From an uncultured Lachnospiraceae bacterium (GTDB lineage: Bacteria > Bacillota > Clostridia > Lachnospirales > Lachnospiraceae), in NCBI GenBank assembly GCA_900539175.1, contig UQAW01000021.1:1-50123 (forward strand): a DNA stretch of 50,123 nucleotides, given 5' to 3'. Shown here piece after piece: positions 14,832 through 23,145 of the stretch; positions within the stretch are counted from its first letter, which is position 1; each line of letters opens with the position of its first letter. Under the pieces are notes generated by a model. It made no database searches. It was not told where the DNA came from and was given only the letters and a program-made list of their open reading frames with translations. The position numbers were made by a program, and so were the translations under genes.

Positions 14832-16241
14832 ATGGGAGGATTTTTTGGCGTTGCATCAAAAACCAGTTGTACGCTGGAACTTTTTTATGGTGTGGATTAT
14901 CATTCGCATCTGGGTACGAGAAGAGGCGGAATGGCGACATATGGACCGGACGGATTCCGAAGAGCCATCCATAATATCGAAAACTCTCCGTTTCGTACAA
15001 AATTTGAACGGGATGTGGAGGAACTGGAAGGGAATCTCGGAATCGGATGTATTTCGGATTATGAGCCGCAGCCGCTGTTGGTACAGTCTCATCTGGGAAG
15101 CTTTGCAATCACAACCGTCGGCAAAATCAATAACATGGAGGAATTGCTGAAGGCAGTGTATGCCAATGGCAATACTCATTTTCAGGAGATGAGCGGCGGT
15201 CAGGTCAATGCAACGGAACTGGTTGCGGCGTTGATCTGCAAGAAGGATACGCTGGTGGACGGAATCCGTTATGTACAGGATGTGGTTGACGGTTCTATGA
15301 CAATTCTGCTTATGACGAAAGATGGTTTGATTGCCGGAAGGGACAAGCTGGGACGCACTCCACTGGTATTAGGGAAAAAGGAAGATGCTTATTGTGTATC
15401 CTTTGAAAGTTTTGCCTATATCAATCTCGGTTATACAGATTACCGGGAGTTGGGACCGGGCGAGATTGTGAAGATTACCCCGGAAGGTGTGGAAACTCTT
15501 TCCGAACCGGGGAAAGAGATGAAGATTTGTTCTTTTCTCTGGGTATATTACGGATATCCGACCTCTGCTTATGAGGGAGTTAATGTAGAAGAGATGCGTT
15601 ATCAGTGCGGTAAGATGCTGGCAAAACGTGATAACGGAACTGTTGAGCCGGATATTGTGGCAGGTGTGCCGGATTCCGGAGTTGCACATGCGATCGGATA
15701 TGCCAATGAATCGGGAATTCCCTACGCGCGTCCGTTCATCAAATATACACCTACCTGGCCCAGATCTTTTATGCCGACGAATCAGAGTCAGAGAAATCTG
15801 ATTGCACGTATGAAGCTGATTCCGGTTAAAGCGTTGATTGAAGATAAAAAATTACTGTTGATCGATGATTCGATCGTGCGCGGTACACAGCTTCGTGAGA
15901 CAACCGAGTTTTTGTATCGGAGCGGTGCCAAGGAGGTTCATGTTCGTCCGGCCTGCCCGCCGTTGCTGTATGGCTGTAAATTCCTGAATTTCTCACGTTC
16001 CAAATCAGAACTGGATCTGATTACAAGACAGATTATCCTGGAGCGTGAAGGGGAAAAAGCGGAAGAGATGCTGGATGAGTATGCAGATCCCTGCAGTGAA
16101 CGGTATGCATGGATGTTGGAAGAGATTCGGAAGAGACAGAATTTTACCACGCTGCGTTACCATCGTTTGGATGATCTGGTAAAATCCATCGGAATTTCCC
16201 CATGCAAACTCTGCACCTATTGTTTTGATGGTAAAGAATAA
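14832..16241 (+). CDS. PurF-like amidophosphoribosyltransferase homologue lacking the N-terminal catalytic cysteine
   Basis: The protein has the two-domain plan of glutamine PRPP amidotransferase: a class II glutaminase domain (1-225 or so) and a type I phosphoribosyltransferase domain with PRPP loop LLLIDDSIVRGTQ (341-353). True PurF begins with cysteine (CGVFGI); here the aligned start is MGGFFGV, so glycine replaces the nucleophile, and the usual HRGQ region is LGTRRGGMATY. No upstream start would restore a cysteine. Candidate Fe-S ligands (C233, C381, C458, C461, C464) remain. It may use free ammonia, act as a regulator, or do another reaction on PRPP. A true PurF is probably elsewhere in the genome. 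Databases usually label such proteins purF; I leave the symbol empty. Confidence 0.85.
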   Translation: MGGFFGVASKTSCTLELFYGVDYHSHLGTRRGGMATYGPDGFRRAIHNIENSPFRTKFERDVEELEGNLGIGCISDYEPQPLLVQSHLGSFAITTVGKINNMEELLKAVYANGNTHFQEMSGGQVNATELVAALICKKDTLVDGIRYVQDVVDGSMTILLMTKDGLIAGRDKLGRTPLVLGKKEDAYCVSFESFAYINLGYTDYRELGPGEIVKITPEGVETLSEPGKEMKICSFLWVYYGYPTSAYEGVNVEEMRYQCGKMLAKRDNGTVEPDIVAGVPDSGVAHAIGYANESGIPYARPFIKYTPTWPRSFMPTNQSQRNLIARMKLIPVKALIEDKKLLLIDDSIVRGTQLRETTEFLYRSGAKEVHVRPACPPLLYGCKFLNFSRSKSELDLITRQIILEREGEKAEEMLDEYADPCSERYAWMLEEIRKRQNFTTLRYHRLDDLVKSIGISPCKLCTYCFDGKE

Positions 16242-16308
16242 AGCTGTGGTATATTTTCCTCCGATTCGAGACAGAATAAGGTCGTAATCATGAATCAGGA
16301 GGTGCAAT

Positions 16309-16494
16309 ATGGAAACAATTTCAGAAAAAGAATTATCTGCCTTAAATGATCTGCTGACCGAAGAGGAACTTCTGATCAAGAAATTCCAGATGCTGGCACA
16401 GCACAGCGATGACCCGCAGATCAAATCCAAGTTTACGGAGATCTCAAACAGACATCAGGAACACTTTAATTCCCTGTATGCACAGTTAAGCTAA
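16309..16494 (+). CDS. Small spore-coat-associated helical protein
   Basis: The 61 residues form a helical hairpin (KELSALNDLLTEEELLIKKFQMLAQHSDDPQIKSKFTEISNRH...) like half of a ferritin-type bundle. Such short proteins are regularly paired with CotF-like coat proteins in Clostridia, and here the partner starts 13 bases later. AGGAGG is well placed before the ATG. A spore coat role is inferred from the neighbour. Confidence 0.7.
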   Translation: METISEKELSALNDLLTEEELLIKKFQMLAQHSDDPQIKSKFTEISNRHQEHFNSLYAQLS

Positions 16495-16507
16495 GGAGGG
16501 CAGACAC

Positions 16508-16783
16508 ATGACAGGTCAGGTATATACAGACAAAGAAATTCTGGGTGATGCACTTACCGCAGAGAAAACAGCAACCAATAACTACAACACATTTGCCAAT
16601 GAATGTGTGCATGAGAATGTAAGACACGCGATTCTTCACTGCCTGAAACAGGAGCATGATATCCAGCAGGATGTATTTTGCATGATGCATGAAAAAGGAT
16701 TCTATCCGACACCGGCCGCTCAGGAACAGAAGGTGCAGGAGGCAAAGCAGAAATTTTCTCAGTGTGTAAAGCATCCAATGTAA
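16508..16783 (+). CDS. CotF-like spore coat protein
   Basis: This 91-residue helical protein belongs to the coat F family. It has the YTDKEILGDALTAEKTATNNYNTFANEC opening, followed by HCLKQEHDIQQDVFCMMHEKGFYPTPAA, whose E/H spacing recalls a ferritin-like bundle. It would be made in the mother cell and added to the spore coat. It is translated right after its small partner and ends before a strong hairpin. It supports a spore-forming host. Confidence 0.85.
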   Translation: MTGQVYTDKEILGDALTAEKTATNNYNTFANECVHENVRHAILHCLKQEHDIQQDVFCMMHEKGFYPTPAAQEQKVQEAKQKFSQCVKHPM

Positions 16784-16815
16784 GCAGAAAAAACAGAATA
16801 TTACTGTAAGATCTT

Positions 16816-16853
16816 ATAGGACGGAGTGTTTATGCACTCTGTCCTATGTTTAT
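16816..16853 (+). terminator. Terminator hairpin after the coat genes
   Basis: ATAGGACGGAGTG (16816-16828) pairs with CACTCTGTCCTAT (16835-16847) around a six-base loop with one G-U pair. Only a weak T-rich tail follows (GTTTATG), so termination may be partial. Confidence 0.6.
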
Positions 16854-16991
16854 GAACGGCGAATGTGCATCCGAAGCCAGACGGCATGGCAGATGAAGAT
16901 GAAGCAGCGGCGATGATTTTCAGCCTTGCAAGTTTTTTCGATTGACAGTATACTGAAAGGAGAGGAAAGAAGGCAGAGGAAGGAAATAACG

Positions 16992-17951
16992 ATGATTTTA
17001 ACAGAAGAGAAGACGTATTCCATGAGTTTGATGCTGGAGGACTGCAGCAGTACGCCTGGTTTGAACAAAAAATCTTATGAGCTGGAATTTACCAATCGTG
17101 AATTGATCCATGCCGTATTTACCTGCGGTATGCCGATTCAGAGACTTACGCCGGCATATCCTGGAAAGCGCCAGACAGAGTTTTTGATGAAGATCGCTAT
17201 GATAGAAACAGCTCTGGAGGCGGAAGGTGATCGGTTGAAGAAGTCTCATGAACTGGATTATCTGGATTCCGGTGAGAAGAGTATGATTTCTTATTATGTG
17301 GGAATGGTCCTTACAAAATTAATCAGCGGAAAATTGTTTCATCTGGATTATCTCACCCATATCAATCTGATTCCGGATCCGGAGAAAGAGGGATATATCG
17401 ATGTCTGTGGGATGAGACGCTCGGATCTGATCGGATATCAGAGAAAAAGCAAAGCCTATAGTGTGTGGGGCGCAAAGGGGCGGAGTGAGAATAGTCCCCG
17501 TGCTTTGGAGAATGGCTGTATACTGGCACAGAGTGTGAAATCCATCTGCGGTCAGAACCCACAGTCAGCGGCTGTCTGCATGACCTATTACGAGAATAGT
17601 TATCTGACCGCTTATATCAAGCAGCCCAAAATGAAAGGCGAGTGTGAATTGAACTTTCAGCAGAAAGAGTACTACAAAGCGTATTATCGTCCTATGATGG
17701 AATTTTTCAGGGAGTCCTCTGCACAGACAGTTTTGACAGAGGAAAATTGCCGGGAAGTGACGATGTATCTCCCTTATTTTACAAATCAGAAGCCGGAGGA
17801 TCTGCGAAGGAGAGTAACGATTGGAATCCCCTGCAAGATCTATGAAGCCATCCGGCAGGAGGATTACGAGCGGCTGCAGGGGGAAGTTGCATTTGCAGAT
17901 GAAACAGAAAGACACATCTGCGCCGGGCAGGATTATATTTACATAAAATGA
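16992..17951 (+). CDS. Conserved protein of unknown function, possible degenerate PD-(D/E)XK fold
   Basis: I do not recognise a named family for these 319 residues. There are no membrane segments or signal peptide. Residues 145-182 (SDLIGYQ, then SVWGAKGRSENSPRALENG...AQSVKSI) resemble the D...(E)xK core and following helix of restriction-endonuclease-like proteins of the EAKGR type, but the acidic residue before AK is glycine here, so nuclease activity is doubtful. The longer frame from 16926 lacks a ribosome site; AGGAAGGAA precedes the ATG at 16992. It stands alone between the coat genes and pcrA. Its end touches the 5' half of the structured repeat. Confidence 0.6.
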   Translation: MILTEEKTYSMSLMLEDCSSTPGLNKKSYELEFTNRELIHAVFTCGMPIQRLTPAYPGKRQTEFLMKIAMIETALEAEGDRLKKSHELDYLDSGEKSMISYYVGMVLTKLISGKLFHLDYLTHINLIPDPEKEGYIDVCGMRRSDLIGYQRKSKAYSVWGAKGRSENSPRALENGCILAQSVKSICGQNPQSAAVCMTYYENSYLTAYIKQPKMKGECELNFQQKEYYKAYYRPMMEFFRESSAQTVLTEENCREVTMYLPYFTNQKPEDLRRRVTIGIPCKIYEAIRQEDYERLQGEVAFADETERHICAGQDYIYIK

Positions 17952-18034
17952 TACCAGGGTCAAAAGGTTATGCGTTTCATGCTTGCATGAAAAAGCATGA
18001 CTTTGGGACCCATAAAACATGAGAAAGTAGCATA
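17949..18034. repeat. Structured repeat, copy 2 (5' half only)
   Basis: This matches the left part of the element at 47700. It has outer stem GGGTC (17957-17961) with GACCC (18007-18011) and inner hairpin GTTATGC...GCATGAC with a CATG/CATG tip. In the full copy the outer stem is GCGTC/GACGC and the inner one GTCATGC/GCATGAC, so differences preserve pairing (compensatory or wobble). Similarity fades after GAAAGTAGC near 18034. It lies in the pcrA leader and the unknown gene's stop falls inside it. Confidence 0.78.
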
Positions 18035-18052
18035 GTTGGAGAGTAAGAAGAT

Positions 18053-20296
18053 ATGAATAGTTTGGAGGGCATGAATCCCCAGCAGAGGGAAGCGGTAGAA
18101 TATACGGAGGGACCTCTGCTGATTCTTGCGGGAGCAGGTTCGGGAAAGACCAGGGTACTGACCCACAGGATTGCTTACCTGATTGAAGAAAAAGGTGTTT
18201 TGCCGTATCATATCATGGCGATCACATTTACGAATAAAGCGGCACAGGAGATGCGGGAGCGGGTGGACCGGATTGTAGAATTTGGCTCCGAGAGTGTCTG
18301 GGTGAGTACCTTTCACTCAAGCTGTGTGCGTATTTTAAGGCGATTTATCGACCGGATCGGGTATGAGAATAATTTTACGATTTACGATACGGATGACCAG
18401 AAAAGCGTGATGAAAAGCGTGATTAAGAAATTGCAGTTGGATACCAGAATGTATAAAGAGCGTTCGCTGTTGTCTGCGGTTTCCTCAGCAAAAAATGAGA
18501 TGATTTCTCCAGAACAGTTTGAACAGGACGCAGGTCTTGAGTGGAACAAAAAGCGGATTGCACAGGCTTATTATGAATATCAGGCGGAGTTGAAGAAAAA
18601 TAATGCACTGGATTTTGATGACCTGCTGGTAAAGACGGTGGAACTTTTTCAGAAGTGCCCGGATGTGCTGGAATATTATCAGGATAAGTTTCGTTACCTG
18701 ATGGTGGACGAGTATCAGGATACCAATACGGTTCAGTTTAAGTTTATCAGTCTTCTGGCAGCCAGATACCGGAATCTGTGCGTGGTGGGAGACGATGATC
18801 AGTCCATCTATAAGTTCCGGGGTGCGAATATTGGCAATATTCTGGGATTTGAGGAAGTCTTCCCGGATGCAAAAGTAATCAAGCTGGAGCAGAATTATCG
18901 TTCCACACAGAATATCTTAAACGCGGCCAATGAAGTGATTGCACACAATTTCGGCAGAAAGGAAAAGAGGCTTTGGACCGAGAATGAGAAAGGAGACAAG
19001 GTCGATTTCCGTCAGTTTCAAAATGGCTTCGAGGAAGCAGAGTATGTCGCAGGAGAGATCAGCAAGATGGTACGCTTTGGCGAAGGGCATTATGGAGACG
19101 TAGCGGTTCTTTACCGAACCAACGCGCAGTCACGTTTGTTTGAGGAAAAGCTTTTGTTGGCAAATATTCCGTATAAGTTGGTGGGAGGCGTAAACTTTTA
19201 TGCCCGCAGAGAAATTAAAGATCTGTTGGCTTACCTGAAGACAATCGATAACGCTCAGGATGATCTGGCAGTGCAGCGGATTATCAATGTGCCGAAACGC
19301 GGGATTGGAGCAACTACGATCGGCAAGGTGATGAACCATGCCGCAGAGCAGGAAATCAATTTTTATGATGCGTTGTTGGAGGTACAGTACATACCGGGGA
19401 TGAGCAGAAGTCTTGCGAAGATTGAATCATTTACGAATTTTATCCAGCGGCTGCGGGCGGAATCGGAATTTTATTCGGTCAAAGAGCTGTTGGAGCATAT
19501 TATAGAGGAAACAGGCTATGTGAAGGAGCTGGAAGCAGAGGATACCGATGAGGCCAGGGCAAGGATCGAGAATATTGATGAGTTTATTTCAAAAATTGTA
19601 ACTTATGAAGAAGAAAATGAAGAACCAACTTTGAGCGGATTTCTTCAGGAGGTGGCGCTTGTGGCGGATATTGATTCAGTGGAGGATGGAAGTGACTATG
19701 TGCTTCTGATGACGCTTCACAGTGCCAAAGGATTGGAATTTCCGTATGTTTATCTGGCGGGAATGGAGGATGGAGTTTTCCCAAGTTATATGACCATAAC
19801 CAGTGATGACCATGAGGAGCTTGAGGAAGAACGCCGGCTTTGCTATGTGGGGATTACAAGGGCGAAGAAGCATCTGACGATGACTTCCGCCCAGCAGCGG
19901 ATGATCCGCGGTGAGACGCAGTATAATAAGGTTTCCAGGTTTGTCCGGGAAATTCCAAGAGAACTGGTGAATCTGGGAAGGCAGAATGAGTTCGGAATCA
20001 GTGAAAGAAGAAGCAGGCTGACGATGGAGGATGGATTTGGCAGTGCATTTTCCAGCGTATCCGAAAAGAAGTCCACCTTTTCGGGCAACACTTCCTTTAT
20101 ACCGCGGCAGTTTACGGTTACTAAGGCGGATACTTTGGATTATACAGTAGGAGATATCGTCCGTCATGTGAAGTTTGGAGTAGGAGAGGTGACGGATATC
20201 GTGGACGGAAAGAAGGATTACGAGGTGACTGTGAATTTTGATCAGGCCGGGGTTAAGAAAATGTTTGCTTCGTTTGCAAAATTGAAGAAAGTTTAA
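18053..20296 (+). CDS. pcrA: ATP-dependent DNA helicase PcrA (UvrD/Rep family)
   Basis: This superfamily 1A 3'-5' helicase acts in nucleotide excision repair and rolling-circle plasmid replication. Q-motif MNPQQREAV, Walker A GAGSGKT (27-33), FTNKAAQEM (Ia), VDEYQDTN (motif II), GDDDQSIYKFRGA (III), NYRST (IV), TLHSAKGLEF (V) and CYVGITRAK (VI) occur in order. The 747 residues and the C-terminal Tudor-like tail (VGDIVRHVKFGVGEVTDI...) are typical of PcrA. The start at 18053 gives a normal N-terminus. Confidence 0.96.
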   Translation: MNSLEGMNPQQREAVEYTEGPLLILAGAGSGKTRVLTHRIAYLIEEKGVLPYHIMAITFTNKAAQEMRERVDRIVEFGSESVWVSTFHSSCVRILRRFIDRIGYENNFTIYDTDDQKSVMKSVIKKLQLDTRMYKERSLLSAVSSAKNEMISPEQFEQDAGLEWNKKRIAQAYYEYQAELKKNNALDFDDLLVKTVELFQKCPDVLEYYQDKFRYLMVDEYQDTNTVQFKFISLLAARYRNLCVVGDDDQSIYKFRGANIGNILGFEEVFPDAKVIKLEQNYRSTQNILNAANEVIAHNFGRKEKRLWTENEKGDKVDFRQFQNGFEEAEYVAGEISKMVRFGEGHYGDVAVLYRTNAQSRLFEEKLLLANIPYKLVGGVNFYARREIKDLLAYLKTIDNAQDDLAVQRIINVPKRGIGATTIGKVMNHAAEQEINFYDALLEVQYIPGMSRSLAKIESFTNFIQRLRAESEFYSVKELLEHIIEETGYVKELEAEDTDEARARIENIDEFISKIVTYEEENEEPTLSGFLQEVALVADIDSVEDGSDYVLLMTLHSAKGLEFPYVYLAGMEDGVFPSYMTITSDDHEELEEERRLCYVGITRAKKHLTMTSAQQRMIRGETQYNKVSRFVREIPRELVNLGRQNEFGISERRSRLTMEDGFGSAFSSVSEKKSTFSGNTSFIPRQFTVTKADTLDYTVGDIVRHVKFGVGEVTDIVDGKKDYEVTVNFDQAGVKKMFASFAKLKKV

Positions 20297-20319
20297 GTGT
20301 ACTTGCAGGGGGATATCAT

Positions 20320-21243
20320 ATGTATCATATCATTGTGAATCCGAAGTCCCGCTCCGGACAGGGTCAGGCAATCTGGATGTGGGTCAGAAAGCGTCTGTTG
20401 GAAGAAGCGTGTGAATATCGGGTTTATCTTACCAGATATTATGGACATGCCGGAAAAATCGCCGGGAAATTGACGGATGTGTCATGGAATCCAAAAGATG
20501 TGTTAGTGATTATCGGCGGCGACGGTACGGTGAATGAGGTAGTGAATGGAATTGTCCGGTTGTCGGAGGTGACTGTTGGTTATATTCCCACCGGATCCGG
20601 CAACGACTTTGCCCGTGGTCTTGGAATTCCTTCGGATTCGGCAGCAGCTTTGGAACGGATTCTGAACCCGAAGAAAGTATGTGAGATTGATATCGGTATA
20701 AATCGGATGAATGGAAGATCCCGCCGCTTTACGATTAGTACCGGAATTGGATTTGATGCAGGAATCTGTCACAAGGCATTGGCTTCCAGGATGAAAAATA
20801 CTTTGAATAAGCTGAAGCTTGGTAAATTGACTTATGTTTGTATTGCATTGAAAGAATTAGCCGTATCTGCGTCTCATACCATAACGGTGATACAAAAGGA
20901 GGGAGAGACGCGTGTATTTGAACATGCTTTTTTTGCCGTTGCCATGAATCTGCCGTATGAGGGCGGCGGCTGTAAATTTGCACCGGATGCAGATCCTGGA
21001 GACCGGCTGTTGGATGTGATGATTGTCTCTCAAATTCCAAAGTGGAAAGTGCTTCTGCTTCTGCCGCTAGCCATCAAAGGGCGGCACACCGGATTTAAAG
21101 AGATACATATGATACGATGCAGAAGTATTTCCATCGGTTCCGAAAAGCGGCTGCCCGTTCATCTGGACGGAGAATCAGGAGGATACCAAAAGGAAATGGA
21201 GATTTCTCTGGAATCAGAAAGGTTGAAAATTATTTTAGCGTAA
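20320..21243 (+). CDS. Diacylglycerol kinase-family lipid kinase (DagK/YegS)
   Basis: This cytoplasmic lipid kinase phosphorylates diacylglycerol or a related lipid. The diagnostic motifs are NPKSRSGQG near the start, GGDGTVNEVVNG (66-77) and PTGSGNDFARGLG (90-102). The C-terminal beta-sandwich contains CKFAPDADPGDRLLDVMIV and HLDGE. Its 307 residues are normal. A GGGGGATATC lies before the ATG. It follows pcrA by 23 bases and could share its transcript. The next gene encodes a PAP2 phosphatase, but that has its own promoter. Confidence 0.9.
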   Translation: MYHIIVNPKSRSGQGQAIWMWVRKRLLEEACEYRVYLTRYYGHAGKIAGKLTDVSWNPKDVLVIIGGDGTVNEVVNGIVRLSEVTVGYIPTGSGNDFARGLGIPSDSAAALERILNPKKVCEIDIGINRMNGRSRRFTISTGIGFDAGICHKALASRMKNTLNKLKLGKLTYVCIALKELAVSASHTITVIQKEGETRVFEHAFFAVAMNLPYEGGGCKFAPDADPGDRLLDVMIVSQIPKWKVLLLLPLAIKGRHTGFKEIHMIRCRSISIGSEKRLPVHLDGESGGYQKEMEISLESERLKIILA

Positions 21244-21321
21244 AATGATGAAAATCTGAAAAGGTTTGGGCATGAAAATAGTATTTTTGCATAAGGATTT
21301 ATTAAGAAAACTTAAAGAGGA

Positions 21322-21349
21322 TTGACTTCCTGATTCCCTGTGCTATACT
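21322..21349 (+). promoter_or_regulatory. Sigma-A promoter of the PAP2 gene
   Basis: TTGACT (21322-21327), a 16-base spacer and TATACT (21344-21349) form a good housekeeping promoter about 25-50 bases before the possible start codons of the PAP2 protein. Confidence 0.75.
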
Positions 21350-21379
21350 ACATACAGCAGTAGCTAATTTACCTTTTGA

Positions 21380-22084
21380 ATGAAAACGGGCGGTGTTATC
21401 TTGAAGAAAAATATAAGGCAGAAACATATCTGGTTGATTGCACTTTACGGGATTTTCTATCTAATAGGATTTAGAATTCTTGAGAAAAACATTACCAAGG
21501 GATATCACGAGATACATATGCCGCTAGATGATACGATTCCCTTTTGTGAGTTTTTTATTATTCCCTATTTTTTCTGGTTTTTTTATATTGCAGTCACCGT
21601 GATATATTTTACATTCTTTCAGGAAGAGGTGAGAGAATATTATCAGCTGATGATCAGTCTGGCAATTGGCATGACCTTATTTTTGATTATTTCCTGGCTA
21701 TATCCCAATGGACAGAATTTGAGACCGGTGGTTTTTGAACGGAAGAATCTTTTTGTGGATCTGGTACGGCATCTGTATCAGATCGATACACCAACCAATA
21801 TTTTACCGAGTATTCATGTTTATAATTCTGTGGTCTGTTATCTTGCGATCGACCGCTGTAAGGCTTTGAAGAAGTATAAGGCGGTACGGCAGGGGACCTT
21901 GGTATTGACGGTGTTGATTGTATTATCTACGATGTTCTTAAAGCAGCATTCTGTCTTTGATGTAACCTGTGCGTTGGTATTAAACGCGGTTGTATATTTT
22001 GCGCTGTATCAGCCCAAAGAGCAGATTCAGGCAGAGCAAAGAGTTGACGGAAGAAAAGTCAGAAAGAAAGTATTCGGACATTAG
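21380..22084 (+). CDS. PAP2-family membrane phosphatase
   Basis: This integral membrane protein of 234 residues has about five or six hydrophobic helices. The reduced PAP2 signature is present: a basic residue before GQNLRPVVFE, PSIH (143-146) and KQHSVFD with catalytic H190 and D194. It probably removes phosphate from a lipid phosphate such as phosphatidate or undecaprenyl pyrophosphate; the substrate cannot be fixed. The ATG at 21380 has no clear ribosome site; a TTG at 21401 (LKKNIRQKH) is an alternative start. The neighbouring lipid kinase hints at linked lipid turnover. Confidence 0.83.
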   Translation: MKTGGVILKKNIRQKHIWLIALYGIFYLIGFRILEKNITKGYHEIHMPLDDTIPFCEFFIIPYFFWFFYIAVTVIYFTFFQEEVREYYQLMISLAIGMTLFLIISWLYPNGQNLRPVVFERKNLFVDLVRHLYQIDTPTNILPSIHVYNSVVCYLAIDRCKALKKYKAVRQGTLVLTVLIVLSTMFLKQHSVFDVTCALVLNAVVYFALYQPKEQIQAEQRVDGRKVRKKVFGH

Positions 22085-22088
22085 AAAT

Positions 22089-22152
22089 AGCTTCGAACTT
22101 CCCTTTTTCGGGCATCTTTAGGATGTCTGCAGGGTGGTTCGAAGCTGTTTTG
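22089..22152. terminator. Terminator between convergent PAP2 and amidase genes
   Basis: AGCTTCGAAC (22089-22098) pairs perfectly with GTTCGAAGCT (22137-22146), followed on the plus strand by GTTTTGTTT. The hairpin probably ends the PAP2 transcript and may also act on the amidase transcript coming from the right, though the T-tract there is poorer. Confidence 0.75.
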
Positions 22153-22153
22153 T

Positions 22154-22984
22154 TTATGTGGTGATCAGTGTGGAATAGCCTTCTCTTCGTAGTCGGCGCT
22201 CCATAATGATCGCATTGCCAAGCTGTTGGTAGGCGCCCACCTGTACCTTGTAAAAGCCGTCTTCTGCCAGGATAAATGCCGGATACCCTTTTTCCTGTAA
22301 TTCGTACAACAGGTTATCGGCATTCTGACGCTGGCGGAAAAGACCGACCTGAACGCGGTAGAGTGTCGGTTCTTCCGGTGCGCCAGCATCGATGGCTGCA
22401 GCCGTTCCAGTCATCTGGCGCGGTGTTGGAACATTTTCTGTCATAACATTTTCCACGTCCAGAGTTTCCAGAATTCCATATGCGATCGCCTTTGCAATCG
22501 CTTCCAGATTGTCGTCGAACAGTGCGTTGTCGGTATCGGAGTTGATGAATCCGGCTTCAACTAATAGTGCGGGCATCTGAGTTCTTCGGAGGACAACAAG
22601 TCCCGGACGGGCTTTTACGCCGAGGTTTTCAAATCCGATCTCTTCCAGTGCGGCGTTTATATTTTCCGCCATCTCCAGTTTCAGTCCGGATTTGTCATAG
22701 ATCAGCGTCTCTACCCCATTGTACTGGTTCGGTGTAGGAGAGGAGTTCCGGTGGATGGAGATAAAGTAGTCTGCACCGGAACGGTTGGCGATCTGAGCTT
22801 TTTCGAAGGGAGTCTGGTAAATGTCCGTTGTACGGGTATAGAGAACATTTACTCCGTTTTCTTTCAGTACTTTTCCCAGTTCCAGAGTAAGCTGCAGATT
22901 ATCATTCTTTTCCTGACGATTCTGGTAGACGGCACCGGGATCATCTCCTCCGTGCCCGGCATCCAACATAATCGTATATGGCAT
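22154..22984 (-). CDS. N-acetylmuramoyl-L-alanine amidase with C-terminal SPOR domain (CwlC-like)
   Basis: This zinc amidase cleaves the peptide from N-acetylmuramic acid in peptidoglycan. The Amidase_3 domain (1-180 or so) carries zinc ligands H11 (DAGHGGDDPGA), E25 and H78 (ISIHRN) and the catalytic E143 (LLVEAGFINSD). A linker leads to a SPOR peptidoglycan-binding domain (about 203-276, with two YRVQVG/YKVQVG repeats). It has no signal peptide, like B. subtilis CwlC, which acts from inside the mother cell during lysis after sporulation. That role is inferred. It stands alone on the minus strand. Confidence 0.88.
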   Translation of the reverse strand: MPYTIMLDAGHGGDDPGAVYQNRQEKNDNLQLTLELGKVLKENGVNVLYTRTTDIYQTPFEKAQIANRSGADYFISIHRNSSPTPNQYNGVETLIYDKSGLKLEMAENINAALEEIGFENLGVKARPGLVVLRRTQMPALLVEAGFINSDTDNALFDDNLEAIAKAIAYGILETLDVENVMTENVPTPRQMTGTAAAIDAGAPEEPTLYRVQVGLFRQRQNADNLLYELQEKGYPAFILAEDGFYKVQVGAYQQLGNAIIMERRLRREGYSTLITT

Positions 22985-23145
22985 AAATTGAAAGTCCTTT
23001 CATAGTGCGTTCTGTTACAGTATATGAAAGAATATGTGAAAGTGTGACATTTACAGGGATGATAATTACTGATAGAATAAAAATGAATCGAAAATTATGA
23101 AGGAAATGAACAGTTACATAAAAGCTATGGCAAGGAGAAATTAGG

